From: Serratia symbiotica | GTDB lineage: Bacteria; Pseudomonadota; Gammaproteobacteria; Enterobacterales; Enterobacteriaceae | Direction of reading: 5' to 3' | Assembly: GCF_000821185.2 (NCBI RefSeq) | Contig: NZ_CP050855.1 | Location: 1,364,001-1,428,000, forward strand | DNA length: 64,000 nucleotides | Shown: one piece after another, positions 19,098 to 29,857 of the stretch | How positions within the stretch are numbered: position 1 is the stretch's first letter | Layout: every line of letters begins with the position of its first letter | Translations under genes and position numbers: made by a program | Notes under the pieces: generated by a model | What the model was told of the DNA's origin: nothing | Database searches by the model: none | The model's input: only the letters and a program-made list of their open reading frames with translations

Positions 19098-22000
19098 ATG
19101 AAAAGAATGTTGATTAACGCAACTCAGCGGGAAGAGTTGCGTGTTGCTCTCGTAGATGGACAACGGCTGTATGACTTGGATATCGAGAGTCCAGGCTATG
19201 AACAGAAAAAAGCGAATATTTACAAAGGCAAAATCACCCGCATTGAACCAAGTCTTGAAGCAGCATTCGTGGATTACGGTGCAGAACGTCATGGTTTCCT
19301 TCCGCTTAAAGAAATTGCCCGCGAATACTTCCCCAGTAACTATTCTTCCCATGGTCGTCCAAACATCAAAGATGCGTTGCGCGAAGGCCAAGAAGTCATC
19401 GTTCAGATAGACAAAGAAGAGCGCGGCAACAAAGGCGCAGCCTTAACTACCTTCATTAGCTTGGCAGGCAGTTACTTGGTGCTAATGCCGAACAACCCGC
19501 GCGCCGGTGGTATTTCCCGCCGTATTGAGGGTGATGACCGTACCGAACTGAAAGAGGCGCTTTCCTCCTTGCAACTGCCGGATGGTATGGGTTTGATCGT
19601 TCGCACTGCTGGTGTTGGTAAATCCGCTGATGCGCTGCAATGGGATCTCTCCTTCCGTTTGAAGCATTGGGAAGCCATCAAGAAAGCTGCCGAAGGCCGC
19701 TCTGCGCCGTTTTTGATCCATCAGGAAAGCAACGTGATCGTGCGCGCATTCCGCGATTACCTGCGCCCGGACATCGGCGAAATATTGATAGACAACCCGA
19801 AAATTCTCGATCTGGCCAAAGAGCACATTTCAGCGCTGGGTCGCCCGGATTTCAGCAGCAAAATCAAATTGTATAGCGGTGAAATTCCTCTTTTTAGTCA
19901 CTACCAGATCGAATCACAAATTGAATCAGCTTTCCAACGTGAAGTGCGCCTACCCTCCGGCGGTTCGATCGTTATCGACAGCACTGAAGCGCTGACTGCT
20001 ATCGACATCAACTCCGCACGTGCTACCCGTGGCGGCGACATCGAAGAAACCGCGTTTAATACCAATTTGGAAGCGGCAGACGAAATTGCCCGCCAGTTGC
20101 GTCTGCGCGACCTCGGTGGACTGATCGTCATCGACTTTATTGATATGACCCCAGTGCGCCACCAACGTGAAGTTGAAAACCGCCTGCGTGACGCAGTGCG
20201 CCAAGACCGCGCACGCATCCAGATTGGCCGCATTTCCCGCTTCGGGCTGCTTGAAATGTCGCGTCAGCGTCTTAGCCCGTCGCTGGGCGAATCCAGCCAT
20301 CACGTCTGCCCGCGCTGTAACGGAACCGGCACTGTCCGTGATAACGAATCGCTGGCGCTGTCCATCCTGCGTTTGATTGAAGAAGAGGCACTGAAGGAAA
20401 ATACCAAAGAAGTTCACGCCATCGTACCCGTTCAGGTTGCCTCTTACCTGCTGAACGAAAAGCGTGATTCGGTCAGCGCGATCGAAAAATGCCAGGCTGG
20501 CGTGAAAGCGATCATCGTGCCAAATGATCAAATGCAGACACCACATTACTCGGTATTGCGCGTACGCAAGGGGGAAGAAACCCCTACTCTCAGCTACCTG
20601 CTACCGAAACTGCATGAAGAAGAAATGATGCAACTGCTTGAAGATGCATCGGCTGAGCGCAAACGCCCGGAACAGCCAGCGTTGGCGACCTTCTCATTGG
20701 CTGCTGACAACCCATTGCCTACCGAGGAACCCGTGATTACCCAATCGGCAGCCGCCATCGCTGTTGCCAAGCCGGGTCTGTTAAACCGCCTGTTCGGTGG
20801 CTTGAAGGCGTTACTCGCCTCTGAAGAGCATCCCGCAGCTATCGAAACCAAACTAGCTGAAGCGCCGCAGGCAGAAAACAACGTTGAAAACCGTCGCCCA
20901 CAGCGTCGCAGCCGGCAGGGTTCTGGTCGCAAAGAGCGCGCTGAAGGCCGTGACAGACGCGAAAATCGTGAACCGCGCGAGTCTGGCGAGGAACCGCGCC
21001 GCAATCAGCCGCAAAACATACCGGTTGTCGAAGAGCCTGTATCTGATGAAGTTGCCAAGGGCCTACGTGATGAGCAACAACAACGTCGTGAACAACGTGC
21101 AGAACGTCAGCGTCGCCGCCAGGAAGAGAAGCGTCAGGTTCAGCAGGAAGTAAAAGCGCAGGAAAGCACTGCTGTCGATAACGGTGAGGCACCGGCAGAC
21201 AAACGGCAGACGCAAAACATGCAGCGCCGTCAGCGCCGTCCCTTGACGCAGAACGTCCGCCTACTGTCCTCTGAGGAAGAATTGGATCGCGCGGCGGAAG
21301 AACTGCTGGCACCAAAAGCACCGGTTGCCAAAATTGAAGAGGCTCAGCAGGCAAGCGTAGAAGACAGCGTTAAACTGCTGCCGAAAACCATGGCTGCTCA
21401 GGTGGAAGATGATGCCCAGGGCGATAACCGTAGCAATAACGAAAACGGCATGCCGCGCCGCTCACGACGCTCACCGCGCCACTTGCGCGTCAGCGGTCAA
21501 CGTCGTCGACGTTACCGTGATGAACGTTACCCGCTGCAATCGCCCATGCCATTGGCCGGGGCTTTCGCTTCACCGGAGCTAGCATCAGGCAAAGTTTGTG
21601 TAGGCTACCCGGTTGCTCAGGCAGCGCAGACGAAAGAAACTGAAGTTAAGGCCAATGCCCACCAGACCACGCAAGACAATGTGCTAACGTCAGCAGAGGT
21701 CAAAGTATCTGTGAGCGATGACGCCGTTGAACCGCAAACCATCAATGTTGAAAAAACCACCTCTGGGGTTGCAGCCGCATCCATAGTGCAATCAACTACC
21801 GTTGCCGTAATTGCAACTGAGGCAGCCCCCGCCGTAGCAGGGGTTGCAGAAGTGCAGACATCCGAGCCAATGATAGCCAGCGAAAAAGCCCCAGCAGAGA
21901 TGGAAACGCCAATGCAGAAAGCTGCGGTTCCGGTCACTGCCGAACCGGCTTCAGCGCTGCAACAACAGCCTCCGGTGAAAGTCGTGCCAAATACACCGTG

Positions 22001-22184
22001 TCAGCATATTGCTAGTGCACCGATGACCAAAGCTCCTGCGTTGGCTTATCTGCCAGAAGAACGCAAGCACAGCGACTGGCAGAGACCTTCCTTCAGTTTC
22101 ACAGGCAAAGGTACTGCTGGTGGGCATGCGGCAGTGAACCAGGCTATGTCACCGGCCGCCAAACCGCAGCCGATTAACGACTAA
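19098..22184 (+). CDS. rne: Ribonuclease E
   Basis: Essential endoribonuclease and scaffold of the RNA degradosome, at the inner membrane. 1028 residues (E. coli 1061). Catalytic half: S1 domain (about 39-120), 5' sensor, DNase I-like domain with the Mg-binding Asp of [13 protein letters not shown] (near 303) and LIVIDFIDM (near 346), and the zinc-link CPRCNGTG (near 404). The membrane-anchoring helix [15 protein letters not shown] is at about 565-580. The C-terminal half is disordered, with Arg-rich RNA-binding stretches ([20 protein letters not shown]) and a C-terminal PNPase-binding end ([15 protein letters not shown]) close to E. coli. The 700-1000 region is Ala/Val/Glu-rich and diverges most. 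Confidence 0.97.
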   Translation: MKRMLINATQREELRVALVDGQRLYDLDIESPGYEQKKANIYKGKITRIEPSLEAAFVDYGAERHGFLPLKEIAREYFPSNYSSHGRPNIKDALREGQEVIVQIDKEERGNKGAALTTFISLAGSYLVLMPNNPRAGGISRRIEGDDRTELKEALSSLQLPDGMGLIVRTAGVGKSADALQWDLSFRLKHWEAIKKAAEGRSAPFLIHQESNVIVRAFRDYLRPDIGEILIDNPKILDLAKEHISALGRPDFSSKIKLYSGEIPLFSHYQIESQIESAFQREVRLPSGGSIVIDSTEALTAIDINSARATRGGDIEETAFNTNLEAADEIARQLRLRDLGGLIVIDFIDMTPVRHQREVENRLRDAVRQDRARIQIGRISRFGLLEMSRQRLSPSLGESSHHVCPRCNGTGTVRDNESLALSILRLIEEEALKENTKEVHAIVPVQVASYLLNEKRDSVSAIEKCQAGVKAIIVPNDQMQTPHYSVLRVRKGEETPTLSYLLPKLHEEEMMQLLEDASAERKRPEQPALATFSLAADNPLPTEEPVITQSAAAIAVAKPGLLNRLFGGLKALLASEEHPAAIETKLAEAPQAENNVENRRPQRRSRQGSGRKERAEGRDRRENREPRESGEEPRRNQPQNIPVVEEPVSDEVAKGLRDEQQQRREQRAERQRRRQEEKRQVQQEVKAQESTAVDNGEAPADKRQTQNMQRRQRRPLTQNVRLLSSEEELDRAAEELLAPKAPVAKIEEAQQASVEDSVKLLPKTMAAQVEDDAQGDNRSNNENGMPRRSRRSPRHLRVSGQRRRRYRDERYPLQSPMPLAGAFASPELASGKVCVGYPVAQAAQTKETEVKANAHQTTQDNVLTSAEVKVSVSDDAVEPQTINVEKTTSGVAAASIVQSTTVAVIATEAAPAVAGVAEVQTSEPMIASEKAPAEMETPMQKAAVPVTAEPASALQQQPPVKVVPNTPCQHIASAPMTKAPALAYLPEERKHSDWQRPSFSFTGKGTAGGHAAVNQAMSPAAKPQPIND

Positions 22185-22255
22185 AGTTAGCCCGTTTGAT
22201 AAAAAACGGCCATTTAAAGTGATCCGCTCTATTGGACACTTTGTCTGGCAGTCTG

Positions 22256-22302
22256 ATATAGCCTAAGCGCGGTATTGCACCGAGCTTAGGCTATCTTTTT
22301 TC
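22256..22302 (+). terminator. Rho-independent terminator of rne
   Basis: ATAGCCTAAGC (22258-22268) pairs with GCTTAGGCTAT (22284-22294), an 11-bp perfect stem followed by C and six T. Confidence 0.88.
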
Positions 22303-22565
22303 ACCCGCTTGATACCCAACATATCCAACTTGCCATCAACCTGGCTGACAAACAGTTGGAAATGCCTGGCTACACCAGGTTTATCCAGGGCTTCACTGCT
22401 AGCCCAACGCTCGAAGATATCCGGCTTTTCCAAATCATGGAGCGGATCGTTCTGTAGGTTACCCAACTTTTTGCGGCTTGGTTAAATAAGCTCGTATCTT
22501 GCATCGCTGACGACAGACGCAAACTCAGGTTTCTCTTGTCGCCTGGCAATAACGCGTACTTCCAT
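22263..22565 (-). pseudogene. Antibiotic-biosynthesis-monooxygenase (ABM) domain protein, broken
   Basis: From an ATG at 22565 with an AAGAA/GGGG ribosome region, the frame reads MEVRVIARRQEKPEFASVVS and stops (TAA) after about 27 codons. The following sequence in another frame reads NLQNDPLHDLEKPDIFERWA, then ...DKPGVARHFQLFVSQVDGKL. Together these are the two halves of a small YgiN-like dimeric quinol monooxygenase/ABM protein of about 95 residues. The central helix is partly lost, so there is a deletion plus frameshift. Its 3' end overlaps the rne terminator stem on the other strand. Confidence 0.7.
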
Positions 22566-22752
22566 TTCTTTCCCCCTATCCAGATGATAAAGACCAGGCT
22601 CCGGGCGCTTCAATCACCAGGATCATTAAAATCCCTACCACTAGGTGACCAATAGTCAATTGATTTGAACTTGGCTGCAACAAACAGATGCATCAAGGGC
22701 ATTTTCCGCTTATCCTTACACCCCGGCGTGGATAACCCCATTATTCGCTTAT

Positions 22753-22768
22753 ACATAAACGTTTTCTG
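22753..22768. promoter_or_regulatory. Candidate PurR operator upstream of pyrC
   Basis: ACATAAACGTTTTCTG resembles the PurR consensus ACGCAAACGTTTGCGT, including the central AAACGTTT. It sits 18 bases before the pyrC start. pyrC is a PurR target in E. coli. Motif evidence only. Confidence 0.5.
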
Positions 22769-22786
22769 ACCGCCGGAGCCAGCACC

Positions 22787-23833
22787 ATGACTGCACAACC
22801 CCAAGCCCTGAAAATTCGCCGCCCTGATGACTGGCATATCCATCTGCGTGACGGCGAGATGCTGAAAATGGTAGTGCCCTATACCAGTCAGGTGTTTAGC
22901 CGGGCGGTAGTGATGCCGAACCTGGCTCCGCCAATCACCACTGTGGACGCCGCTCGCGCCTACCGTCAGCGCATTCTGGCCGCCGTGCCGCAGGGCGACA
23001 TCTTCACCCCGCTGATGACCTGCTACCTGACCAACTCTCTCTCCGCTAACGAACTCGTTAACGGATTTGAACAAGGTGTGTTTACCGCCGCCAAACTGTA
23101 TCCAGCAAACGCCACCACCAACTCCAGCCACGGCGTGAGCGATGTAAAAGGCATTTATTCACTGTTTGAGAAAATGCAAAAAATCGGCATGCCGCTGCTG
23201 ATCCACGGAGAAGTCACCGATGTCGCTGTCGATATCTTTGACCGCGAGGCGCGCTTTATTGAACAAGTGATGGAGCCAATCCGCCTACAGTTCCCCGAAC
23301 TAAAAATCGTCTTCGAGCACATCACCACCAATGAAGCGGTTCAATATGTGCAGGAAGGCGATCGATTCCTTGGTGCCACTATCACACCGCAACATCTGAT
23401 GTTCAATCGCAACCATATGTTGGTTGGAGGCATTCGTCCGCATCTGTTTTGTCTGCCGATCCTCAAACGCAATATTCATCAGGCAGCGCTGTGTAAAGCG
23501 GCCACCAGCGGTTCAGATCGTTTTTTTCTCGGTACTGACTCAGCACCGCACACCAAACACCGCAAAGAATCCGACTGCGGTTGCGCAGGCGTGTTCAACG
23601 CCCCGAACGCGATATCGGCCTACGCCACTGTCTTTGAGCAACTAGACGCGTTGCAACACCTTGAAGCGTTCTGCTCACTGAACGGGCCGCGCTTCTATGG
23701 CCTACCGGTCAATGAAGATTTTATCGAGCTGCAACGCGTGCCGACCACTCAACCAGCAGAGATAGCTCTGGGCAACGAATCTGTCATACCTTTCCTTGCT
23801 GGCGAACCCCTGAACTGGTCGCTAAAGGGCTAA
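22787..23833 (+). CDS. pyrC: Dihydroorotase
   Basis: Cyclises carbamoyl aspartate to dihydroorotate in pyrimidine synthesis. 348 residues, equal to E. coli. Zinc ligands in [10 protein letters not shown], the carbamylated Lys in [13 protein letters not shown], His of IHGEVTD and FEHITT, and the catalytic Asp of [18 protein letters not shown] lies 9 bases upstream. No damage. In E. coli pyrC precedes dinI in the same orientation, as here. Confidence 0.97.
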   Translation: MTAQPQALKIRRPDDWHIHLRDGEMLKMVVPYTSQVFSRAVVMPNLAPPITTVDAARAYRQRILAAVPQGDIFTPLMTCYLTNSLSANELVNGFEQGVFTAAKLYPANATTNSSHGVSDVKGIYSLFEKMQKIGMPLLIHGEVTDVAVDIFDREARFIEQVMEPIRLQFPELKIVFEHITTNEAVQYVQEGDRFLGATITPQHLMFNRNHMLVGGIRPHLFCLPILKRNIHQAALCKAATSGSDRFFLGTDSAPHTKHRKESDCGCAGVFNAPNAISAYATVFEQLDALQHLEAFCSLNGPRFYGLPVNEDFIELQRVPTTQPAEIALGNESVIPFLAGEPLNWSLKG

Positions 23834-23871
23834 TCTTTATTTAGCGTTATTATTGCTCCCACAGAGGAAAA

Positions 23872-23887
23872 CTATATAAATAAACAG
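23872..23887. promoter_or_regulatory. Candidate LexA box for dinI
   Basis: CTATATAAATAAACAG fits the LexA pattern CTG-N10-CAG with one mismatch in the left triplet. It lies 21 bases upstream of the dinI start. dinI is a strongly LexA-controlled gene in E. coli. Confidence 0.6.
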
Positions 23888-23908
23888 TAAAATACTTCAG
23901 GAGCAAAT

Positions 23909-24148
23909 ATGCGTGTTGAAGTCACTATAGATAAAACCAAGCCGCCGCCATCAGGAGCTATTGAGGCTCTGACCATCGAGCTGAGCAAGCGGGTGAACCG
24001 CCAATTTCCTGACGCCGTAATTCAGGTACGTTATGCCAGCGCTAACGGGCTTTCAGTGCTACGGGGGAGGAAAACCGATCGGGATCTGATCGAGGAAATA
24101 CGCCAAGAAACGTGGGAAAGCGCGGACGAGTGGTTCAGCACAGAATAA
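23909..24148 (+). CDS. dinI: DNA damage-inducible protein I
   Basis: Small acidic protein that binds RecA filaments and modulates LexA and UmuD cleavage. 79 residues (E. coli 81). N-terminal beta strands MRVEVTIDKTK, then the amphipathic helix and the acidic C-terminal helix DRDLIEEIRQETWESADEWF that mimics DNA. AGGAG lies 7 bases upstream of ATG. It carries its own LexA box. Confidence 0.95.
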   Translation: MRVEVTIDKTKPPPSGAIEALTIELSKRVNRQFPDAVIQVRYASANGLSVLRGRKTDRDLIEEIRQETWESADEWFSTE

Positions 24149-24412
24149 ATATTGCAATGCTGTTTTTACCTATGCTTGCCTAGTTCTCCAACTGTTTTGT
24201 TTTCGGCATCCCGCCACCCAACTCGTGTCCAACCATTATTAATCATTCAATTCACCGATAAAATTGGTGAATAAATATTTATTTTGCAAAATAGGTGGTG
24301 AAAAGCGCCAACAATGCAAGCAGATGCGTATACTGTAGTTGCTCTCATGATGATGAGCCGCATTGATCCTCGTTAGTCACTCAGGGTAGTTGCTACTTAA
24401 TAAGGGGTCTTT

Positions 24413-24667
24413 ATGGACAGAAACGATGAAGTAATTCAGACACACCCGCTTGTGGGTTGGGATATCAGTACTGTCGATATTTACGATGCCATGATGATAC
24501 GCCTTCATTACCTGTCTTCACTAGACCAAACGCCCGAAGAAGCTCAAGTAGACAGAACGCTTTGGCTCACTACAGATGTCGCTCGTCAATTAATCAACAT
24601 ATTAGAAGCCGGTATCGCCAAGATTCAGTCTACAGAGTATCAAGCTCACGATATAAGCAAACATTGA
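24413..24667 (+). CDS. bssS: Biofilm regulator BssS
   Basis: 84-residue cytoplasmic protein; in E. coli BssS (YceP) affects biofilm formation and indole/AI-2 signalling. The N-terminal NDEVIQTHPLVGWDISTVD and the central LWLTTDVARQLINILEAGIA match the E. coli protein nearly residue for residue. AAGGGG ribosome site upstream. Own terminator follows. Biochemical function is not known. Confidence 0.93.
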   Translation: MDRNDEVIQTHPLVGWDISTVDIYDAMMIRLHYLSSLDQTPEEAQVDRTLWLTTDVARQLINILEAGIAKIQSTEYQAHDISKH

Positions 24668-24685
24668 TTCACTGAGCCAAAACCT

Positions 24686-24716
24686 GGAGCGCCGTGACTA
24701 TCTCGGCGCTTTTTTG
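24686..24716 (+). terminator. Rho-independent terminator of bssS
   Basis: AGCGCCG (24688-24694) pairs with CGGCGCT (24704-24710), followed by TTTTTT. Confidence 0.85.
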
Positions 24717-24802
24717 CCTGAGTGCCGCACGACAGATGCATTGTCGTAGCCGACCTTTTATCATAATCCGCCAAGCGACATCTAAACAGAGAGAATAGGT
24801 AC

Positions 24803-25598
24803 GTGGAATATGACTTAATTGTGATAGGCAGTGGTTCAGTAGGCGCAGCGATAGGCTACTATGCATCGCAAGCTGGCCTGAAAGTGCTGATTCGATAGCG
24901 CCATGCCCCCACACCGTCACGGCAGTCATTACGGCGATACCCATATCATCCGGCATGCCTACAGTGAAGGTGAGAAGTACGTGCCACGGGTATTGCATGC
25001 TCAAGCTTTATGGAATGCTTTGATCCAAAAAACCGCAGAAGCACTGTTCCAACCCTGTGGGGTGTTGGAGCCAGATGCCGGTTTGCTGCGTTCAGAACGG
25101 GCAGTAACTTGCTTGATTAAACTGACCAATGAAGCAGGCTGTCACCAACTGTTCAACTGCCCGGTTAGTGCAGTAGCACCTATTGACGGCGGGATCGAGG
25201 TAACAACCGGGAAGATTGTTTCCGAAGCCGCAAAGCCGTGGTTACAGCCGGAACTTGGGTTAAAGCCCTGTTGCCGCGTCAGAGCAGAGAAAATCCTTCA
25301 GCAGCTATACCAGCGACGGTCATGAAATCTTCAGTTTCCTGCGGCAGTTTTTACCGGGTGTAGGCGTATGTTTACAAGGTGAAGCTTGCAGTTATGATAT
25401 GACCCCAGACGAAGACTTCATTATCGACACCCTACCGGGGTGCAAGGATCTGATGGTGATCACTGATCTAAGTGGTCACGGCTTTAAATTTTCCAGCGTG
25501 TTGGGCGAAGTGGCTACATTGTTTGCCCAAAATAAAACACCGTCGGTGGGCCTCTCCGCTTTTGTACTACAGCGATTTAACTGCCCCTCTCCAGCAGA
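24803..25598 (+). pseudogene. solA: N-methyltryptophan oxidase SolA, decayed
   Basis: The intact E. coli flavoprotein has 372 residues and sits next to bssS. Here a GTG start at 24803 gives [20 protein letters not shown] (FAD-binding loop) and hits TAG after 31 codons. A frameshift away, from 24903, MPPHRHGSHYGDTHIIRHAY and then GLLRSERAVTCLIKL and AGCHQLFNCPVSA match the next region but lack about 70 residues. A further gap leads to [11 protein letters not shown] and [20 protein letters not shown] near the C-terminus. So at least two frameshifts and two internal deletions. Not functional. Confidence 0.93.
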
Positions 25599-25806
25599 TC
25601 CCGTTTCGGCCATCCGGCTGCAGCGGGCAAATTTCTATCAGGTTAGGTTTATTAACTTGCTAATTCTTTTCATATCAAGTAAAAATTTAACAGTAGTATT
25701 ATTATATCTGCCTGTTGAATTTCCGTATTGTTCCTCTCTCGTGTAAGCCCTATTTTGCAGGCGAAATGCCCTAGCGGCTTTAAGCACCATCAACAAGGAG
25801 GGCACC

Positions 25807-26276
25807 ATGAAACTGCTTGCCGTGGACGCATGCTGCTTCACCCAAGTCGGTATCGCCAGCTATTATGCTGACAGTGGTTTCGCTTCGGTAAAGTGCTGCC
25901 ACAGTATCGAGCAGGCCATGCCATTGCTGACCAACTTCCAAGCAAGTCACATCTTGGTGAACCTGACCAATTACTGCCGCTATAACAGAGATAATGCGCA
26001 GCTTCAGGCATTTAAGGCAGCCAGCCAATCAGCACTATCATTTATCTATCTAGATACGCCATACCCATACAACAAAACGCCAATGCGCATCGCCGATAAA
26101 GTGTTCCTATTCAACAAAAGTGTCCTGCCCGTCACTCTGCGTACCCTACGGGAAAACCCGTTCCCTCTGTTAGGTGATGATGGTCAACACTCACTGTTTA
26201 GTCCGCAGGAACTGATGGTGATGGAATATTGGATGGCAGAAATGCCTAACTACCGCATTGCCAGAAAACTGCAAAT
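25807..26276 (+). pseudogene. LuxR/RcsA-type transcriptional regulator, cut by an insertion sequence
   Basis: A strong AAGGAGG ribosome site and ATG open a frame of about 157 codons. The first 120 residues form a receiver-like domain of the RcsA/BglJ sort (MKLLAVDACCFTQVGIASYY). After a linker, FSPQELMVMEYWMAEMPNYR begins a LuxR-type helix-turn-helix. The frame is broken at ARKLQI by the left end of the IS3 element at 26277. The recognition helix is missing and I do not find it on the far side of the element, so the 3' end is deleted. The exact orthologue is not recognised; in Serratia relatives this slot next to solA may hold such a regulator. Confidence 0.75.
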
Positions 26277-26284
26277 TGTAGTGG

Positions 26285-27453
<1,169 letters not shown>

Positions 27454-27537
27454 TGAAGCACCTGTAATGTCCTGAGGTGAGCATATCACCTCTGTTCAGG
27501 TGGCCAAATTCAGTGTGCCACTACAAACCTTTGCTAG

Positions 27538-27685
27538 CGGGCTTTATATTAGCCCAGGGTTTGTATGTGTCATTTTTGCCCTGGGCAGTGCTCACCATCC
27601 TCACCTACTCCATGTACGCTGCGGTTATTGCGCGCAGTCGGTGTGTAAACTGGCTGCAACAATCTACGCTTACTGGGATAGGCTC
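27538..27685 (+). repeat. Interspersed repeat with inverted ends, copy 2
   Basis: About 148 bp matching the reverse complement of 16831-16972. Shared core GCAGTGCTCACC, CCATGTACGC, AACTGGCTGCAACAA and terminal ACTGGGATAGGCTC. The left end is diverged (AGCCCAGGGTTTG against AGGCTATTTTATTTG). It starts 12 bases beyond the right end of the IS3 element. Confidence 0.72.
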
Positions 27686-27812
27686 TAAGTTAACTCACTC
27701 CAGTGCTATTAAGCAAAACCACTGACTCATACTCTAAAGTAGTCACCATAGTTAAATTTATTCTCGATTTCCTGCTCGCTGACGTTCGATGATTGTGCAA
27801 ATATAACAAATA

Positions 27813-28258
27813 ATGAGTAAGGTAAATAAGAACGATGCTTTGGAAAAACATCGCCGAAAATTGCGGTCAATTTCAGTGTTGATCCACGCGCTAGTGGCAC
27901 TGATTGCGTACATTATGTTCGCTTTTGGTCTGTGGAGAGTAACGCAGGGCTATTACTATGCTTGGTATCATCAGGCACAGAAGAACCATAAAGGTATTGG
28001 CATACTGCTGACTCGTCACAGACGCGTTACGCGTATCAGTAGCAGCCTGATTCAACCAACGCTGTATGTAATGCCGTTTAGCATTCTGATCAACGGCTAT
28101 CTTTTCTCCCCGCAGGTGGCTAGCCAATCAGCGTGTTCGGCTAGTTTTAGGTTCCCACCACCATCAGCAGCATGGCCGAGCATACTGGCATTACCGATAC
28201 CCTTTACCTGGCCTGGGCCGTGATCGTGCTTTCGCTGCTGCACGAGCTGGCTACCAAG
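27813..28258 (+). pseudogene. yceJ: Cytochrome b561-like protein YceJ, decayed
   Basis: E. coli yceJ is a 188-residue four-helix dihaem cytochrome b561 homologue. Here the frame from 27813 reads SVLIHALVALIAYIMFAFGL and WYHQAQKNHKGIGILL (first helices and a haem-ligand His), then loses the middle; ILINGYLFS follows and the frame then drifts. In another frame, at about 28172-28250, [20 protein letters not shown] and LLHELA match the last helix with its His. So there is an internal deletion and frameshift, and the 3' end runs straight into yceI sequence. Confidence 0.8.
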
Positions 28259-28420
28259 CTGATTGGTCAAGAGAATGATCCTTGGGACGGTTACTGTGCT
28301 GGCTTTGAAACCAGCGGCAAGATCAAGCTGAAAGACTTCGGCATCATCACCGATCTGGGCCCAACTGCACAGAACGTGGAATTGATTATTTCCGTTGAAG
28401 GTGTGCGCGAGAAGTCATAA
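28252..28420 (+). pseudogene. yceI: YceI 3' remnant fused to yceJ
   Basis: The last 55 residues of the periplasmic lipocalin-like YceI are preserved: [54 protein letters not shown], then TAA. The signal peptide and the first two thirds of the gene are gone. The remnant is in frame with the last helix of yceJ ([12 protein letters not shown]), forming an 82-codon open frame from 28172. This shows one deletion that removed the end of yceJ and the start of yceI. Confidence 0.88.
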
Positions 28421-28441
28421 AAAACGCGGCAATCGCCGCGC
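28419..28441 (-). terminator. Rho-independent terminator of trhO
   Basis: CGCGGC (28425-28430) pairs with GCCGCG (28435-28440). On the minus strand it is followed by TTTTTT. It lies just past the trhO stop and also beside the yceI stop. Confidence 0.75.
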
Positions 28442-28444
28442 TCT

Positions 28445-29512
28445 TCATTTGGCCGACCCGGCTTTTTCTTGTGCTGGAAGGTGCATCGTGGTACGCAGTA
28501 GACCTTTCGCCTTATTAAAGATCTTTATGCCACTCCCACGCTTAGCGCGACGTTCGCGTTGCTCTTCACGCGGTAGCTCCAGCTCTTCGCGGCAGATCTC
28601 ACTGCAACAGCCTTCAAACTTGGCGGTGCAACTTGGACACTGAATAAACAACAGGTGGCAACCCTGGTTTTTACAGTTGGTATGGGTATCGCATGGTATG
28701 CCACATTGGTGGCAATGGGCGATCACATCATCAGTGATCCGTTCGCCCATTCTCTCATCGAACACAAAGTTTTTGCCGACAAACTTCAGCGGTAGCCCTT
28801 GCTCTTTCGCCTTGCGCGCATATTCAATAATCCCGCCTTCTACATGGTAAACGTTTTCAAACCCGTTATGTCGCATGTAGGCGCTGGCTTTTTCACAGCG
28901 AATGCCGCCAGTACAGTACATGACAATGTTCTTGTCTTTGCTATCCTGTAACATCTCAACCGCCATCGGCAGTTGCTCACGGAAGGTATCTGAAGGCACC
29001 TCAATGGCATTTTCAAAGTGACCCACTTCATACTCATAGTGATTGCGCATATCGACAAACAGCGTATCTGGATCATCGATCATTTGGTTAACGCGATCGG
29101 CTTGCAGATATTCACCAACATTTTCCGGGTTAAAACTATCGTCATCAATGCCGTCAGCCACAATGCGCTCACGCACTTTCAGGCGCAACACCCAAAAGGA
29201 TTTGCCGTCGTCTTCCAACGCGATATTTAGACGCACCTGATCCAGCGCCGGGTGTGAGGCAAACAGCACATCTTTGAAAGCAGCAAAATTGTTTTGTGGC
29301 ACGCTAATTTGCGCGTTGATGCCCTCTTTTGCCACGTAAACGCGGCCGAACACCTTTAGCTTGTCGAACTGGATATAAAGGTTGTCACGAAACGCTTTGG
29401 GATCGTCGATAGCAAAGTATTGATAAAAAGAAACTGTGGTACGCGGCTCGGTTTCAGCCAGCATGCGCGCCTTTAGTTCCTCATTAGAAATTCGGTTATG
29501 TAACACTGGCAT
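28445..29512 (-). CDS. trhO: tRNA uridine(34) hydroxylase TrhO (YceA)
   Basis: Oxygen-dependent hydroxylation of U34 in tRNAs, leading to 5-hydroxy- and 5-oxyacetyl-uridine. 355 residues (E. coli 350). N-terminal ferredoxin-like domain, rhodanese domain with the catalytic Cys in [13 protein letters not shown], and a Cys-rich C-terminal module ([20 protein letters not shown]). Intact and convergent with the decayed yceI, as in E. coli. Confidence 0.95.
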   Translation of the reverse strand: MPVLHNRISNEELKARMLAETEPRTTVSFYQYFAIDDPKAFRDNLYIQFDKLKVFGRVYVAKEGINAQISVPQNNFAAFKDVLFASHPALDQVRLNIALEDDGKSFWVLRLKVRERIVADGIDDDSFNPENVGEYLQADRVNQMIDDPDTLFVDMRNHYEYEVGHFENAIEVPSDTFREQLPMAVEMLQDSKDKNIVMYCTGGIRCEKASAYMRHNGFENVYHVEGGIIEYARKAKEQGLPLKFVGKNFVFDERMGERITDDVIAHCHQCGIPCDTHTNCKNQGCHLLFIQCPSCTAKFEGCCSEICREELELPREEQRERRAKRGSGIKIFNKAKGLLRTTMHLPAQEKAGSAK

Positions 29513-29857
29513 GGTGTACTTTCCTGTCTTTCGGGAGGTGACTGATTTACTGCACGGCGCAGATAATACTCGAAAATAACGCGCTGTGCAGCATCAGCCT
29601 AGGTGCCTGTGCGCTGGCCGAAACATTTGCACTCTACAGCAAGTTTGGTCAGGCCCTCTTCCTGACTCTAGGGTTGCATTCCTAAACAGCGGTTCTGATC
29701 CCTATTTCCCACTACAGCAGAAAATGATCGCGGTGCAGGAATTGCCAGAGCTTAATAGTAAAACGCCTATATTGCATGAAATCAGAAGTGCGGGTTCAGT
29801 TGCTGTTCGGCAACGGCTCATCACTAATCGCTAGTTCTGGATTGGCATAAACACTGT
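29513..29857. other. 345-bp gap with no recognisable gene
   Basis: Contains the trhO promoter side. Plus-strand frames show [20 protein letters not shown] near 29590-29650 and, in another frame, MIAVQELPELNSKTPILHEI near 29725-29785. These look like pieces of real protein separated by a frameshift, but I cannot name the source. Confidence 0.3.

Noticed and set aside
19950..20546. 198-codon minus-strand frame inside rne
   Set aside because: Antisense to the catalytic domain of RNase E; shadow of its codon bias.
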